The notes beneath the pieces are model-generated. The model was not told the origin of the DNA, searched no databases, and worked only from the letters and a program-made list of their open reading frames with translations. A stretch of DNA of 64,000 nt from a virus: the IMG/VR virus record IMGVR_UViG_3300037333_000056, positions 1 through 64,000 of that record, one strand, 5' to 3'. The translations under genes and the position numbers were made by a program. Positions 23,718 to 32,913 of this stretch are shown one piece after another. Position 1 is the stretch's first letter; each line of letters begins with the position of its first letter.

Positions 23718-25810
23718 AAGTAAAGAAGAGGGATGGGACACTAGAGCAGTTAGACATCTCAAACATTAGAAAACAAACTATTCCTGCATGTGAAGGCCTT
23801 AACGCATCATATGAATCACTAGAATTAGAAGCAGGAATTTCATTTAAAGACGGGATGAAAACATCAGAGATTGCTGACCTGCTAGAGTTTTCTGCATTAC
23901 GAAAATGTGATGTTGACACTCCAGATTGGACATTCGTAGCAGCAAGGCTAAAACTATATAGAATATACCATTCAGTAAAGCATACGTACTTACCAAAAAA
24001 AGAAAAAGGAGATGTTTACAGCATAGTTACATTTAAAAACTATCTTGATATGGTGAGTGATAGATTATCATTCGACTATAAAGATATTAACGTCAATGTA
24101 GAGAAATTAAATAACAGTATAAAAAGCGAAAGAGACTTGCTATTTACAGCACAAGCAGTAGATATGTTGTCAGGACGGTATTTAATTAAAGAAAATAAAA
24201 CTGTAATTGAATTGCCACAGCACTTCTTTATGTGCCTAGCATTATTTTTAGCACAAAACGAAGAAGATGTTACGTCGAAAGCAATTGAATTTTATAATGA
24301 TATGTCGACACTTAAGTTTCTGCCTGCTACACCAACACTTGCAAACGGAAGACTAAAAAATGGAAACTGCTTTAGTTGTGCAACAGGATCAACTGAAGAT
24401 AATATAGAGTCTATCTTTGATACATATAAAACACAAGCACTTGGCTCTAAATCAGGAACTGGATGGGGATGGGATTGGACAAGAGTACGTGCACTTGGTG
24501 GAACAATTCAAAACATTTCTGGAGCAGCTGGAGGACTTGTACCTTGGATGAAGCTAGAAAATGATGTAGCTATTGCAGTTGACCAACTAGGGAATAGACT
24601 TGGAGCAATAAATTGTTCAGTAGAGTCATGGCACTTAGATATTGAAGATTTCATCGACTTAAAAAAGAATGGTGGAGAGGATAGACGCAGAGCAAAAGAA
24701 TTGTTCATAACTATTTCATGTTCAGATTTATTTATGTCCAGAGTTGAAAACAATCAAGACTGGACGCTATTTGATCCAGCAGATGTGCCTATTCTAGCAG
24801 AGACATATGGAGAAGAATTTGAACGTGAATATCTAGCAGCGGAGGATCTTGCACATAACGCAGCTGAGAAGTTTTCAAATGAGCCTAAAAATATAAACGC
24901 TAAAATATTATGGAAGAAAATGCAAACAATGTTCTCAGAAACTGGAATGCCATTTATATTCTTTAAAGATAATGTAAATAACGCAGCGGACCTAACTCTG
25001 GTTGATGGGATTATTAGATCAGCAAATCTATGCATGGAATATTTTACACCAGTAAAAAACGACGAAGTAGTATTGTGCAACTTAGGATCAATAAACCTAA
25101 GTAAAGTAAATATAGATGACAAAGATGAGATGAAGCGTGTTATAGATTCAGCAATAAGAATGCTTGACAACGTAATAGACTTAACAGAGTATCCTATTCC
25201 AAATTCAGAATATACACAAAGAACCAGAAGAAGCATAGGACTAGGAGTTGCTGGAGAAGCAGAATACATTGCAGGTCTAAAGATTACATATGGATCAGAA
25301 GAGCATAAGTCAAAAGTAGTTGAGTTGTACTCACACTTTCAAGAGTGTGTAGATAACGCATCAGTAAAACTTGCTAATGAGCGAGGACCATGGAATAAAG
25401 ATAGTGTATATAGAAACTATGTTAGGAGTTGTGTAGCACCAACAACTTCAGTTGCAGTTATAATGGGGACAACTGCAAGCATTGAGTCTGCGTACGATAA
25501 AGTATGGACAGAAGAAATTAAGCTTGGAACATACAAAGTTACAGCACCAAACATTAACGTAGACAACTATAATTATTATATTCCAGCATACAAGGTTGAT
25601 GCAAGAACATCTGTAGAGCTTACAGCACTTCGACAACCTTGGTTCTGTATGGGAATATCGCACAATATGAATTTCGATCCTAAGACAGCGACAGGAAAAG
25701 AAGTATTTGATGCATACATGCTTGCATGGAAACTTAAAATGAAAACAGTATATTATTACAGAAGCAAATCTTTAAGAGTAGAAGATGCATGCATAATGTG
25801 TGCTGGGTAA
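23705..25810 (+). CDS. nrdA: Ribonucleotide reductase large subunit, class Ia
   Basis: A 701-residue alpha subunit that reduces NDPs to dNDPs. It has an N-terminal ATP-cone (VKKRDGTLEQLD), the NGNCFSCATG first redox-Cys region, SANLCMEY (radical Cys with Asn and Glu), a second redox Cys in VLCNLGSINLS, and a C-terminal C-x2-C tail (CIMCAG) that accepts electrons from thioredoxin or glutaredoxin. All key residues are present and the length is normal for phage and short bacterial NrdA. It is followed at once by nrdB. Confidence 0.95.
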   Translation: MQNIKVKKRDGTLEQLDISNIRKQTIPACEGLNASYESLELEAGISFKDGMKTSEIADLLEFSALRKCDVDTPDWTFVAARLKLYRIYHSVKHTYLPKKEKGDVYSIVTFKNYLDMVSDRLSFDYKDINVNVEKLNNSIKSERDLLFTAQAVDMLSGRYLIKENKTVIELPQHFFMCLALFLAQNEEDVTSKAIEFYNDMSTLKFLPATPTLANGRLKNGNCFSCATGSTEDNIESIFDTYKTQALGSKSGTGWGWDWTRVRALGGTIQNISGAAGGLVPWMKLENDVAIAVDQLGNRLGAINCSVESWHLDIEDFIDLKKNGGEDRRRAKELFITISCSDLFMSRVENNQDWTLFDPADVPILAETYGEEFEREYLAAEDLAHNAAEKFSNEPKNINAKILWKKMQTMFSETGMPFIFFKDNVNNAADLTLVDGIIRSANLCMEYFTPVKNDEVVLCNLGSINLSKVNIDDKDEMKRVIDSAIRMLDNVIDLTEYPIPNSEYTQRTRRSIGLGVAGEAEYIAGLKITYGSEEHKSKVVELYSHFQECVDNASVKLANERGPWNKDSVYRNYVRSCVAPTTSVAVIMGTTASIESAYDKVWTEEIKLGTYKVTAPNINVDNYNYYIPAYKVDARTSVELTALRQPWFCMGISHNMNFDPKTATGKEVFDAYMLAWKLKMKTVYYYRSKSLRVEDACIMCAG

Positions 25811-25821
25811 GAGAGGAAAAC

Positions 25822-26835
25822 ATGAAAAAATACTATAATCCAGATTCTAACGAAAAATTCAACGACGCAAAAATTGTAGGTGGAAACCCTACTGGAATTA
25901 TAAACTCATCAATTAGCCCACATAAGTGGGCATTGCCATTATATAGGCTTATGGAGTCATACACATGGTATCCAGAAGAATGTAATTTGTCTGACGACAA
26001 GACATTGTATATGGAGCTTCCTGCAGAAATGAGACGATCATATGACATGGCATTGGCACAATTAATACAGAATGATTCTGTTCAGGCTAAACAGTTACCT
26101 GAGGGAATTGCCCCATATGTAACTTCGCCAGTTGTATCAATGTGTCTAACAAGACAAGCATACGAGGAAACAAACCATGCAAGAACTTATGCACTTGGAG
26201 CAGAAGAAATATGTGACGATGTAAACAGAATCTATACAATGGATAAGCAAGAACCAGCACTGATGAAGAAAAACTTAGCAGTATCAAGAATGTATGAATC
26301 TATAACATCTGACTCAGAGCCGACTCATCAAGACTTACTTAAAATAGCTACAGCAAATCAAATTTTAGAAGAGTTAGTTTTCCCTGGTGGATTTTGTGTG
26401 TTGTGGTCATTTAAATTTCCAGGAACAAGTAAAGCAATCGGGTTCATCCAAAGAGATGAGCAGGGAACACATGTACCACTCTTCCATAATATCTATAGGG
26501 AAATGAAGAATATTGAAGCACCAACTGAGCAGACATTAAAAGAAATAAAAAAAATGATAACTGATATGGTGGATGAAGAGAAGATGTGGACAAAAGAAAT
26601 TTCTAAACCGTTAATGGGGTTCAGTGACAAGGCAATAGATATGTTCATTGAGAACCAAGGCAACTCAGTATGTAAAAACCTAGGTTTGTCAGATTTATTT
26701 GAGCGTACAGACGGTGGACCACTATTAGAGTTCATGAATCTAAATTCAATGATATCTGGAACTTCAAAAAAAACAAACTTTTTTGAAGTGGCAGTTGGCG
26801 ACTATGCAGTAAACTCACTAGACGAGGACTATTAG
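25822..26835 (+). CDS. nrdB: Ribonucleotide reductase small subunit, class Ia
   Basis: A 337-residue beta subunit from ATG 25822 (AGAGGAAAA upstream). Iron ligands and the tyrosyl radical are visible in E-x2-H-x3-Y within YEETNHARTYALG, and a second EE block is in LEELVFPGGF. The C-terminal NSLDEDY tail is the type that docks into NrdA. Eleven bases separate it from nrdA. Confidence 0.93.
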   Translation: MKKYYNPDSNEKFNDAKIVGGNPTGIINSSISPHKWALPLYRLMESYTWYPEECNLSDDKTLYMELPAEMRRSYDMALAQLIQNDSVQAKQLPEGIAPYVTSPVVSMCLTRQAYEETNHARTYALGAEEICDDVNRIYTMDKQEPALMKKNLAVSRMYESITSDSEPTHQDLLKIATANQILEELVFPGGFCVLWSFKFPGTSKAIGFIQRDEQGTHVPLFHNIYREMKNIEAPTEQTLKEIKKMITDMVDEEKMWTKEISKPLMGFSDKAIDMFIENQGNSVCKNLGLSDLFERTDGGPLLEFMNLNSMISGTSKKTNFFEVAVGDYAVNSLDEDY

Positions 26836-26836
26836 T

Positions 26837-26950
26837 ATGACGCATAGTAACTATGTAGATATGGCAATCATATGGAACTCAGTTCTTCAATCAGGATGGT
26901 TCATATGGAGCTATTCAATACACAAGAGAAAACATAAGGAAGATAGATGA
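26837..26950 (+). CDS. Small hypothetical protein
   Basis: A 37-residue peptide with an aromatic, possibly membrane-associated segment (IIWNSVLQSGWFIWSY) and a basic tail. It starts one base after nrdB and overlaps the next gene in ATGA. It is too short for homology, but its position in a tightly packed operon supports it. Confidence 0.45.
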   Translation: MTHSNYVDMAIIWNSVLQSGWFIWSYSIHKRKHKEDR

Positions 26951-27147
26951 TTATTGCACATTTACAGGTTGGCGACACAATTTTCAGAAAGAAGAACAAG
27001 AAAGAGTTTACTGTAACAAAGATAACAAACGCTTATAATGCAACATTCATTACTGTAGAAGATGTGGAGTCAGATGAAAAGAAAACATTAACATATGGAA
27101 ACAAGGCACTGTTAGACATTTATGACTCAAAAGGATCAAAAATCTAA
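26947..27147 (+). CDS. Small hypothetical protein
   Basis: A 66-residue protein of alternating strands (LQVGDTIFRKKNKKEFTVTKI), likely an SH3-like beta barrel. Coupled to the previous gene by a four-base overlap. No family recognised. Confidence 0.5.
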   Translation: MIIAHLQVGDTIFRKKNKKEFTVTKITNAYNATFITVEDVESDEKKTLTYGNKALLDIYDSKGSKI

Positions 27148-27159
27148 GAAAGGATTAAC

Positions 27160-29262
27160 ATGGACATAGATGAAATATTAGACTCTCTTGAGACTTGTGG
27201 TAGACGCAAGACTCCTCGCATTATTTGGGAATCAGTATTGTATTATTATGGCTCAATATTGCTAAACAAATATAGATTCAAAAAAACAGTTGGAACTGAT
27301 AGGCACATAAAATATTACAGTATAGTGTTTGCAAAAAGTGGACAAGGAAAAACATTCAGCTCTGGCGTTGTTGAAAAGCTATGCAGGCTAGAGAAATATC
27401 CAGATTCAATGATGTCGTATTACATGAAGTATCTTGAATCGCTTCCTGTTGACATAGCAGAAGAGTCAAACGATGTAATAAAGTATATGCCAAAATCTGT
27501 AACAATAAGCGTAGAAGGTACAGCAGAAGGTCTATTTGACATGATTAAGTCTCAAGTAGAATCAAATTTTGGAAGTACAAATTTATTTACAGATGAATTT
27601 GGTGAAGTAATTGCATCGTCATCTGGACTACTTAGTAAGTTAAAAGAAGCATATGATGGAACAATTAAAGCTAAAGTGATACGTGGTTCTGAAGATCAAT
27701 CAGTACGGAATGATATTACTAATATAACATGTAATTTTCTAGGACTAGGGTCAAGAAAAGGAGTATCAACAGAGTCTGAAAAAGAATTAAAACGTATTGC
27801 ATCATCTGGAATGTATAGACGTACATTTATTATTGAAAACAAAGATTTAGTTGAAAAGAATACAACAGAAAGCGACATATCAAAACTAGAAGTGTACTTT
27901 GAAGAAATAAACAAAAAGCATACTAACGCTCTATCAACATTATCAGCCTCAGTTGGAACAGTATTTATAGATAGATTCATGAAATACTCAAATGACTATA
28001 ATGAAAGAATTGAAACTATAGATGACGAATTAATAGCTTCTGCACATTCAGACCAATTAAATGAATTTGCACAATACAACACAGGTTCTTTAGAGATTGT
28101 AATTGATTTATCGCATATTATAGCATTTTTAGAGGATGATGACGAGCTTAAACTTAAACATATAGAAAAAGCATATGATTTTATGGTAAGAACAAGAGAG
28201 AGCGTAGAAGATACATTTAAATCAGTACACCCATATAAGCTTATGTATGACCTATTAAAGATGAAGTCTAACATGACTATATCTGAAATGACAGAATTTG
28301 AAGATCAGATACCAGTACAAAAAACTAAAATTCAAGATAATTTAGATTTACTGGAAGAGTTATGTTATAGACGTGATGAAATATTAGTTAAAAACAAAGG
28401 AAAAGTAACAAGATACAGTATTGAATCACTGCCTAAAACGAATCTGAAGAAACTTATATTATCAATGTCTACAGATAACAAAGGAAAGTTTGCTATAAAC
28501 TTTAAGCCAGGAGAACTTGCATGGGAAAACTTTGAAAAACTAGTGACATCAAAGAATGTAGATAGCTTCACAACTTGTCATTACGAACCTACATCAAAAG
28601 CACCAGAAGGTCACAGAGAAGCAAAAAGTGCAATAGAGGGGCAAAATATGATTGCCTTTGATATAGATGAGAATATGACGATTGAGGAGGCACAAGAAGC
28701 ACTAAAAGAGTACACATACATAATGTACACAACAAAGTCGCATCAAAAAGATAAAAATGGTGAAATATGTGATAGGTTTAGGATAATACTACCTACTGAG
28801 ACTATGTTCTATGTTACTCCTGAACAACACAAGCTTATGTATGAGAACATTGAAAAAGTGCTAGGCATACACTCAAACGATCCACAGACAAGAAATGTAT
28901 CAAGATTATTTTATACAAATCCAGATGCAGATGTGTTTCATAACGATGGAGAACGTTTAGTAGATGTGTCATGCTGTATACCATCAACAGATAAATCTGA
29001 CAAGATTATGCCTATAATGGAAAATATAGCAGAACAAGAAGAGTCTGGAGAAATGGATAGGCGTGAAGCTGGAATAATAAAATGGGTTCTAATGAACACA
29101 ACTACAGGAAATAGAAACGGAAACCTATTCAGAGCAGGAATGTTCTTCAAAGACAACGGACAAGATTTTGCATACAAATTGCAATACATAAACAATATGC
29201 TACTAGAGCCAGTTGATGATAGAGAGTTAAAAGCTATAGTATCTAGTGTAGCTAGAAAATAA
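27160..29262 (+). CDS. Primase-helicase-like replication protein
   Basis: A 700-residue protein with two parts. Residues 1-330 form an ATPase with Walker A AKSGQGKT (58-65) and FTDEFGEV as Walker B, like the DUF3987-type helicases of N4-like phages. Residues about 470-620 resemble an archaeo-eukaryotic primase: a hydrophobic-D-x-D strand (AFDIDEN) followed by RFRIILP. N4 uses a similar large protein near its SSB gene for replication. The family is inferred from motif order; primase activity is not certain. Confidence 0.65.
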   Translation: MDIDEILDSLETCGRRKTPRIIWESVLYYYGSILLNKYRFKKTVGTDRHIKYYSIVFAKSGQGKTFSSGVVEKLCRLEKYPDSMMSYYMKYLESLPVDIAEESNDVIKYMPKSVTISVEGTAEGLFDMIKSQVESNFGSTNLFTDEFGEVIASSSGLLSKLKEAYDGTIKAKVIRGSEDQSVRNDITNITCNFLGLGSRKGVSTESEKELKRIASSGMYRRTFIIENKDLVEKNTTESDISKLEVYFEEINKKHTNALSTLSASVGTVFIDRFMKYSNDYNERIETIDDELIASAHSDQLNEFAQYNTGSLEIVIDLSHIIAFLEDDDELKLKHIEKAYDFMVRTRESVEDTFKSVHPYKLMYDLLKMKSNMTISEMTEFEDQIPVQKTKIQDNLDLLEELCYRRDEILVKNKGKVTRYSIESLPKTNLKKLILSMSTDNKGKFAINFKPGELAWENFEKLVTSKNVDSFTTCHYEPTSKAPEGHREAKSAIEGQNMIAFDIDENMTIEEAQEALKEYTYIMYTTKSHQKDKNGEICDRFRIILPTETMFYVTPEQHKLMYENIEKVLGIHSNDPQTRNVSRLFYTNPDADVFHNDGERLVDVSCCIPSTDKSDKIMPIMENIAEQEESGEMDRREAGIIKWVLMNTTTGNRNGNLFRAGMFFKDNGQDFAYKLQYINNMLLEPVDDRELKAIVSSVARK

Positions 29263-29272
29263 AAGGAGAACT

Positions 29273-29500
29273 ATGAACAACAAAACACAAGTTGGTGGCG
29301 ATCATTATGACAAGATGGTAATATCACCTATAGATTATATAGAAGCAAACGAAATGAAGTTTGCAGAAGGAAATGTTATAAAATACATTAGTAGATTCGA
29401 ATCTAAAAATGGAGTAGAAGACCTCTATAAGGCGAGGCAGTACTTATCGTTTGTAATAGAAAGAGAAGAAGCAAAACTTGGAGAAAAAGAAAATGACTAG
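29273..29500 (+). CDS. DUF3310 protein
   Basis: A 75-residue protein matching DUF3310: VGGDHYDKM at the start, EGNVIKYI in the middle and GVEDLYKARQYL near the end. Members occur in many phages, sometimes fused to nucleotide kinases; the role is unknown. AAGGAGAA precedes the start. Confidence 0.8.
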   Translation: MNNKTQVGGDHYDKMVISPIDYIEANEMKFAEGNVIKYISRFESKNGVEDLYKARQYLSFVIEREEAKLGEKEND

Positions 29501-30020
29501 AGAAACAAGGACATACTTAGATAAAATGGAAGATGAAAAAGATGAAAAATACAAAGAGAGACATATGAGGAAGCAAGATCCACTAGAAGAGATGATGAGA
29601 TTTCAAACAGACAGGGGGTTAAATTTACAAGAGTATGATGCGATGAATGAAGCTACATCTATTTTTGAAGAAATATTAGAGTCACTTGGATTTGATGTGC
29701 CAAAAGAGAACAGAAAGAGACTAAGAGGGCACATATCGACATTCATAGAATCACTTAATATGTTAAATATTGCTATGCCAGCAATAGATGGAAAACCTAC
29801 TGGGTCAGACAGAGTTGATCCACATGCAGATATGATTGAACTTAATATAGGTGCAATAATGAAGCTAGGACACAATGTTCCAGAATCTCTACTAGAAATG
29901 GCTAGAGAAATTAACGGACGCAAAGGTGAAATTGTAAACGGAAAGTTTGAAAAATATAAACCTAATCATCCAAAATATGAAGAGCCATACAAGGCAAATT
30001 ACAACAACACAAAATTATAA
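29493..30020 (+). CDS. All-alpha NTP pyrophosphatase-like protein
   Basis: A 175-residue protein from ATG 29493 with GGAG upstream, overlapping the previous stop. The C-terminal half (DADMIELNIGAIMKLG-like helix, then EINGRKGE) resembles phage MazG/phosphoribosyl-ATP-pyrophosphohydrolase proteins that remove nucleotides or ppGpp. Acidic metal ligands are fewer than in standard MazG, so activity is uncertain. Confidence 0.45.
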   Translation: MTRETRTYLDKMEDEKDEKYKERHMRKQDPLEEMMRFQTDRGLNLQEYDAMNEATSIFEEILESLGFDVPKENRKRLRGHISTFIESLNMLNIAMPAIDGKPTGSDRVDPHADMIELNIGAIMKLGHNVPESLLEMAREINGRKGEIVNGKFEKYKPNHPKYEEPYKANYNNTKL

Positions 30021-30033
30021 AAAAGGACAAGGT

Positions 30034-30327
30034 ATGATGCTTATTGAGAGATTAACAGAAGAATTAAAGAAAAACAACGGTAAGATACCTAAGTCGTTCG
30101 TGGAAAGTATCTTGAACCATAAGGATACAAAAGTGTCACATGCTAAGTTGACACCGAACACGAGAGTGTGCGTTATTACAACAGTGTATGGGCATGACTT
30201 AGTTGGCTATGCACAGGTTCTAGATGCGTCAAATGACGTTGAACTAACTGGGCAATCAATTGCATACAAAAATGCTGCTGATCAACTATGGTCAGTACTT
30301 GGCTCAGTTGCAAAAATATTACAGTAA
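30034..30327 (+). CDS. N4 gp49/Sf6 gp66 family protein
   Basis: A 97-residue protein from ATG 30034 (AAAAGGACAAGG upstream; ATG 30037 is also possible). The block RVCVITTVYGHDLVGYA, followed by IAYKNAADQLWSVLG, matches the Phage_gp49_66 family of N4 and Sf6. The function is unknown, but its presence supports the N4-like assignment. Confidence 0.75.
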   Translation: MMLIERLTEELKKNNGKIPKSFVESILNHKDTKVSHAKLTPNTRVCVITTVYGHDLVGYAQVLDASNDVELTGQSIAYKNAADQLWSVLGSVAKILQ

Positions 30328-30344
30328 ATAATTAAGGAGAAAAC

Positions 30345-30395
30345 ATGGCATGCAAAACCAAAAAGAAAAAAAGAACAACAAAGAAGAAAAAGTAA
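30345..30395 (+). CDS. 16-residue Lys-rich peptide
   Basis: A 17-codon frame (MACKTKKKKRTTKKKK) with AAGGAGA at ideal distance. Twelve of sixteen residues are basic, so it would bind nucleic acid. The strong ribosome binding site in a tight operon makes translation likely. Confidence 0.45.
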   Translation: MACKTKKKKRTTKKKK

Positions 30396-30408
30396 AGAAA
30401 GGAAAAGT

Positions 30409-30642
30409 ATGAAAAAAATTGAAATCGGAGACACTGTCTATTTTATGAATCAAGACGACTTCATGATTGTAAACGATATTATTGTCGAGATAACACAAAC
30501 AGCAGACGGATACGAGTATTTTACTGCTAACGGAAATAGATTTGTTAATCCAGAACTATTTTACACATCAAAAGAGTCATTTGCAAAAGCATGGCTAGAT
30601 GCTAATGGATTAGCTATTGAAGCTACATTAACGAACATTTAA
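30409..30642 (+). CDS. Small hypothetical protein
   Basis: A 77-residue acidic protein of beta strands with an AKAWLDANG helix near the end. AAAGGAAAAG precedes the start. No family recognised. Confidence 0.55.
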   Translation: MKKIEIGDTVYFMNQDDFMIVNDIIVEITQTADGYEYFTANGNRFVNPELFYTSKESFAKAWLDANGLAIEATLTNI

Positions 30643-30665
30643 AATTATAACACAAAGGAAACACA

Positions 30666-30845
30666 ATGGAAGCATTAACAGAAATTAAAGAGCAATTAGT
30701 AGACACATTAGAACTTATTGAGAAGCAAGAAGCAGGTTCTACATGGAACAAAGCAAACTCTGCAAGAATAAGAGTAGCACTTGGCAACATCAAACACGCT
30801 GTAACTCCAACTAGAAAAGAACTTCTAGCTGAAGATAAAAAGTAG
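30666..30845 (+). CDS. Histone H1-like Hc1-type protein
   Basis: A 59-residue protein; the central STWNKANSARIRVALGNIK block matches the Hc1 pattern of a small Lys/Arg helical repeat. Such proteins occur in phages and chlamydiae and bind DNA. AAGGAAACACA lies upstream. Confidence 0.6.
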   Translation: MEALTEIKEQLVDTLELIEKQEAGSTWNKANSARIRVALGNIKHAVTPTRKELLAEDKK

Positions 30846-30851
30846 TAACGT

Positions 30852-31082
30852 ATGAAAGAGCTTACAGTTATAAAGGAAGAGCTCACTGCTGCTTTAGATA
30901 GGGCAGATACACTAATTGATTTAATAGCAAATGACGATTGGGACTTTACTGAGTCGCTAAGACTAAGAACTGAACTTGAAACGCTAAAAAAGAATGTATC
31001 TCCAACAAAAGTAGCATTAGTATATTATGACGATGCAATACTAGCTGCTGAAGAAGCAGAGGCTGAAGAAGAAGCTGAATAA
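30852..31082 (+). CDS. Small acidic helical protein
   Basis: A 76-residue, all-helical, acidic protein ending in an E/A-rich tail. It follows the Hc1-like gene by six bases and ends at a hairpin, so it closes this transcription unit. Its charge is opposite to its neighbour's, so a paired role is possible. Confidence 0.55.
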   Translation: MKELTVIKEELTAALDRADTLIDLIANDDWDFTESLRLRTELETLKKNVSPTKVALVYYDDAILAAEEAEAEEEAE

Positions 31083-31099
31083 TAAACATACACTACACA

Positions 31100-31128
31100 T
31101 AGAACCAGTGCGTCTTTTGCTGGTTCTA
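31100..31128 (+). terminator. AGAACCAG/CTGGTTCT hairpin
   Basis: TAGAACCAG (31100-31108) and CTGGTTCTA (31120-31128) form a nine-base stem downstream of a gene cluster, before the next gene. There is no long U-tract, so it may be an RNA end or processing signal rather than a standard terminator. Confidence 0.55.
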
Positions 31129-31153
31129 CATCAAAGTGCATTTTAGGCAAAAC

Positions 31154-31336
31154 ATGCCAAAGAAATACAATCATAACTTTTTAAAGATAGGCAATATAAT
31201 ATCTGTATCAATATTTTATTTAAATAAAGAATACGGTATCTATATAACTATCAAAAATAAACAATCAAACATGTCATCATTAAGGAAACTTGTTGAGTTG
31301 AAACATGACATGATAAAACAATTAAACACAATATAA
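31154..31336 (+). CDS. Small basic protein
   Basis: A 60-residue basic protein starting MPKKYNHN, with strands (IISVSIFYLNKEYGIYITI) and a helical end with MIKQL inside. An alternative GTG start lies at 31136. No family recognised. Confidence 0.45.
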   Translation: MPKKYNHNFLKIGNIISVSIFYLNKEYGIYITIKNKQSNMSSLRKLVELKHDMIKQLNTI

Positions 31337-31349
31337 AAAAAGGATTAAT

Positions 31350-32021
31350 ATGGCAGAACCAATATTAGTATTGGCAAAATCAGGATCTGGAAAAACTACT
31401 TCGCTTAGGAATTTAAACCCTAAAGACGTAATGGTTATCCAACCAAGGAAAAAGAGGCTTCCTTTCCCAAATAATGGATGGAACAAATGGGATAAAGACA
31501 CCTCAGAAGGGTCAATATTTCAAGTAAATACATTCTCTGGAGTTAAAGCAGTGCTTGCTAAAATGCAAGAAGTAGGGAAGAAAGTTGTAGTTATAGACGA
31601 CTTTGTCTATATCATGGCTCAAAGAGTAATGGACGATATAGACGACAAAGGATACGACAAATGGACTCAGCTGGCTGCAGACTTTAACAGTATGATGACA
31701 TTTATTGACGACATGGACGAAAATATGAGAGTGTATATTTTAACACATACAGATAGCGATGAGATGGGTAATGTAAAAATGAAAACAGCAGGAAAGCTTA
31801 TTGATAACCTATTGACTCCAGAAGGAATGTTCAATATAGTATTTGGTATGGCGAAAACTGATTCAGATTCATTCTTTCTAACTAAGGGATCTACAATGGA
31901 TCCATATAAAACTCCAATGGGAATGTTTAAAGACAAACAGATTCCTAACGATTTAAAAATGGTGGATAATACTATTTGCGATTTCTATGGCATAGACAAT
32001 AAATTAACACCTGTTTCTTAG
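31350..32021 (+). CDS. Sak4-like AAA ATPase (recombination)
   Basis: A 223-residue RecA-core ATPase: AKSGSGKTTS is Walker A near the N-terminus, VVVIDDF is Walker B, and a YILTHTDSD strand follows. This is typical of the phage nucleotide-binding proteins called Sak4, ssDNA-annealing partners that work with an SSB. A candidate SSB-like gene lies at 34925. AAAGGATTA precedes the start. Confidence 0.75.
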   Translation: MAEPILVLAKSGSGKTTSLRNLNPKDVMVIQPRKKRLPFPNNGWNKWDKDTSEGSIFQVNTFSGVKAVLAKMQEVGKKVVVIDDFVYIMAQRVMDDIDDKGYDKWTQLAADFNSMMTFIDDMDENMRVYILTHTDSDEMGNVKMKTAGKLIDNLLTPEGMFNIVFGMAKTDSDSFFLTKGSTMDPYKTPMGMFKDKQIPNDLKMVDNTICDFYGIDNKLTPVS

Positions 32022-32124
32022 TGTTTAGGACGCAAAATTAGAGCTTATCTAGACTACAGATGATACCTAGTATTGTTTGGTCTAATTAACCAGTACAGAA
32101 CCAGTGAATGGAAAGGATTATATT

Positions 32125-32424
32125 GTGAACAATGGAAAAGATTTCAATTATGCACTTCAGATGATAAAAGAAAATAGATCAGTTAGAAGACGAGGAAATA
32201 AAGATAGAACAATTTCAATAAGTTACATACGAAACAGCTTTGCAAAAGCACAAGGGTATTCAGGAGGATTTAAAACAACCAATGAATTACTTAGTAATGG
32301 AAAAGATGTAGATATAAAAGCATATATAATGGAATATGGCAACGACGGAAAGAAAAGTATATTTGTTCCAACTAGCGATGACATGTTTTCAGAAGACTGG
32401 GAAGTTGTTAAAGACACTGAATAA
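32125..32424 (+). CDS. Tad2-like (DUF2829) anti-Thoeris protein
   Basis: A 99-residue protein from GTG 32125, chosen for AAAGGATT upstream; a GTG at 32104 is also open. It has the DUF2829 outline: FNYALQMIKENRSVRRRG at the N-terminus and PTSDDMFSEDWEVV at the C-terminus, with an insertion between. Tad2 proteins trap the gcADPR signal made by Thoeris. The Trp usually found after the RxG motif is absent, so the site may differ. It fits with the NadM/NadV pair at the left end, which replaces NAD+. The family is likely; the activity is inferred. Confidence 0.65.
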   Translation: MNNGKDFNYALQMIKENRSVRRRGNKDRTISISYIRNSFAKAQGYSGGFKTTNELLSNGKDVDIKAYIMEYGNDGKKSIFVPTSDDMFSEDWEVVKDTE

Positions 32425-32432
32425 CCAAATGC

Positions 32433-32673
32433 AGAACCAGTAACTAAGAGTATTAAATAAAAAGTATACTTGCCTCTGGTATGAAGATGTTATTGAAGAT
32501 ACGCATCGTATTTCGAAGATATAATGGCTTGCCTTTACAGCTTTTGCTGTAAAGGTTTCGTGCGTAGCCGAAATCATTATTCAAGAAAGCGAAGCGTAAT
32601 CTGATATGGCATCTGTAATACCAGAATGATTTAGATAATAATGATAGAGGAGTATAGTTTACTGGTTCTTTTT
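32433..32673 (+). ncRNA. Candidate 240-nt structured RNA
   Basis: Five nested helices: AGAACCAGTAA (32433-32443) with TTACTGGTTCT (32659-32669) followed by TTTT, then TATACT with AGTATA, CTGGTAT with ATACCAG, TACGCA with TGCGTA, and a central ten-base hairpin CCTTTACAGC/GCTGTAAAGG. All are perfect and correctly nested. No gene with a ribosome binding site covers it. The strand is inferred from the U-run at the 3' end and the flanking genes. Confidence 0.65.
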
Positions 32674-32696
32674 GAATCTTAATCTATATCTCATAC

Positions 32697-32834
32697 CTCT
32701 ACAATTTGATATTTCACCAAACTTCCGTTCCTCAACAAATTATGATTTCTTCTGCCGTTCTTCGAACAGCATCAGAACCACTCACGTTATCAAATTATGT
32801 TTGCGGTACGGTTTTGCCTCATATCATTGTAGAG
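32697..32834 (+). ncRNA. Candidate structured RNA with a 14-bp closing helix
   Basis: CTCTACAAT-TT-GATAT (32697-32712) pairs with ATATC-ATTGTAGAG (32821-32834), fourteen pairs with a two-base bulge. Inside, TTCTG-CC-GTTC-TTC-GAAC-AGCAT-CAGAA forms a hairpin. Base content is GC-richer than the flanks. It starts about 25 bases after the element before it, so the two may be one transcript. Confidence 0.55.
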
Positions 32835-32913
32835 TACGGGGTAGGTAATTTGGGATTATAAGTATAAGTTATATTTACCGTATTAATTGATACGAATTAC
32901 ATAAATATGAAAG

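Noticed and set aside
32433-32673. Self-splicing intron
   Set aside because: It does not interrupt a gene, and the conserved group I P7 or group II domain V patterns are not visible.
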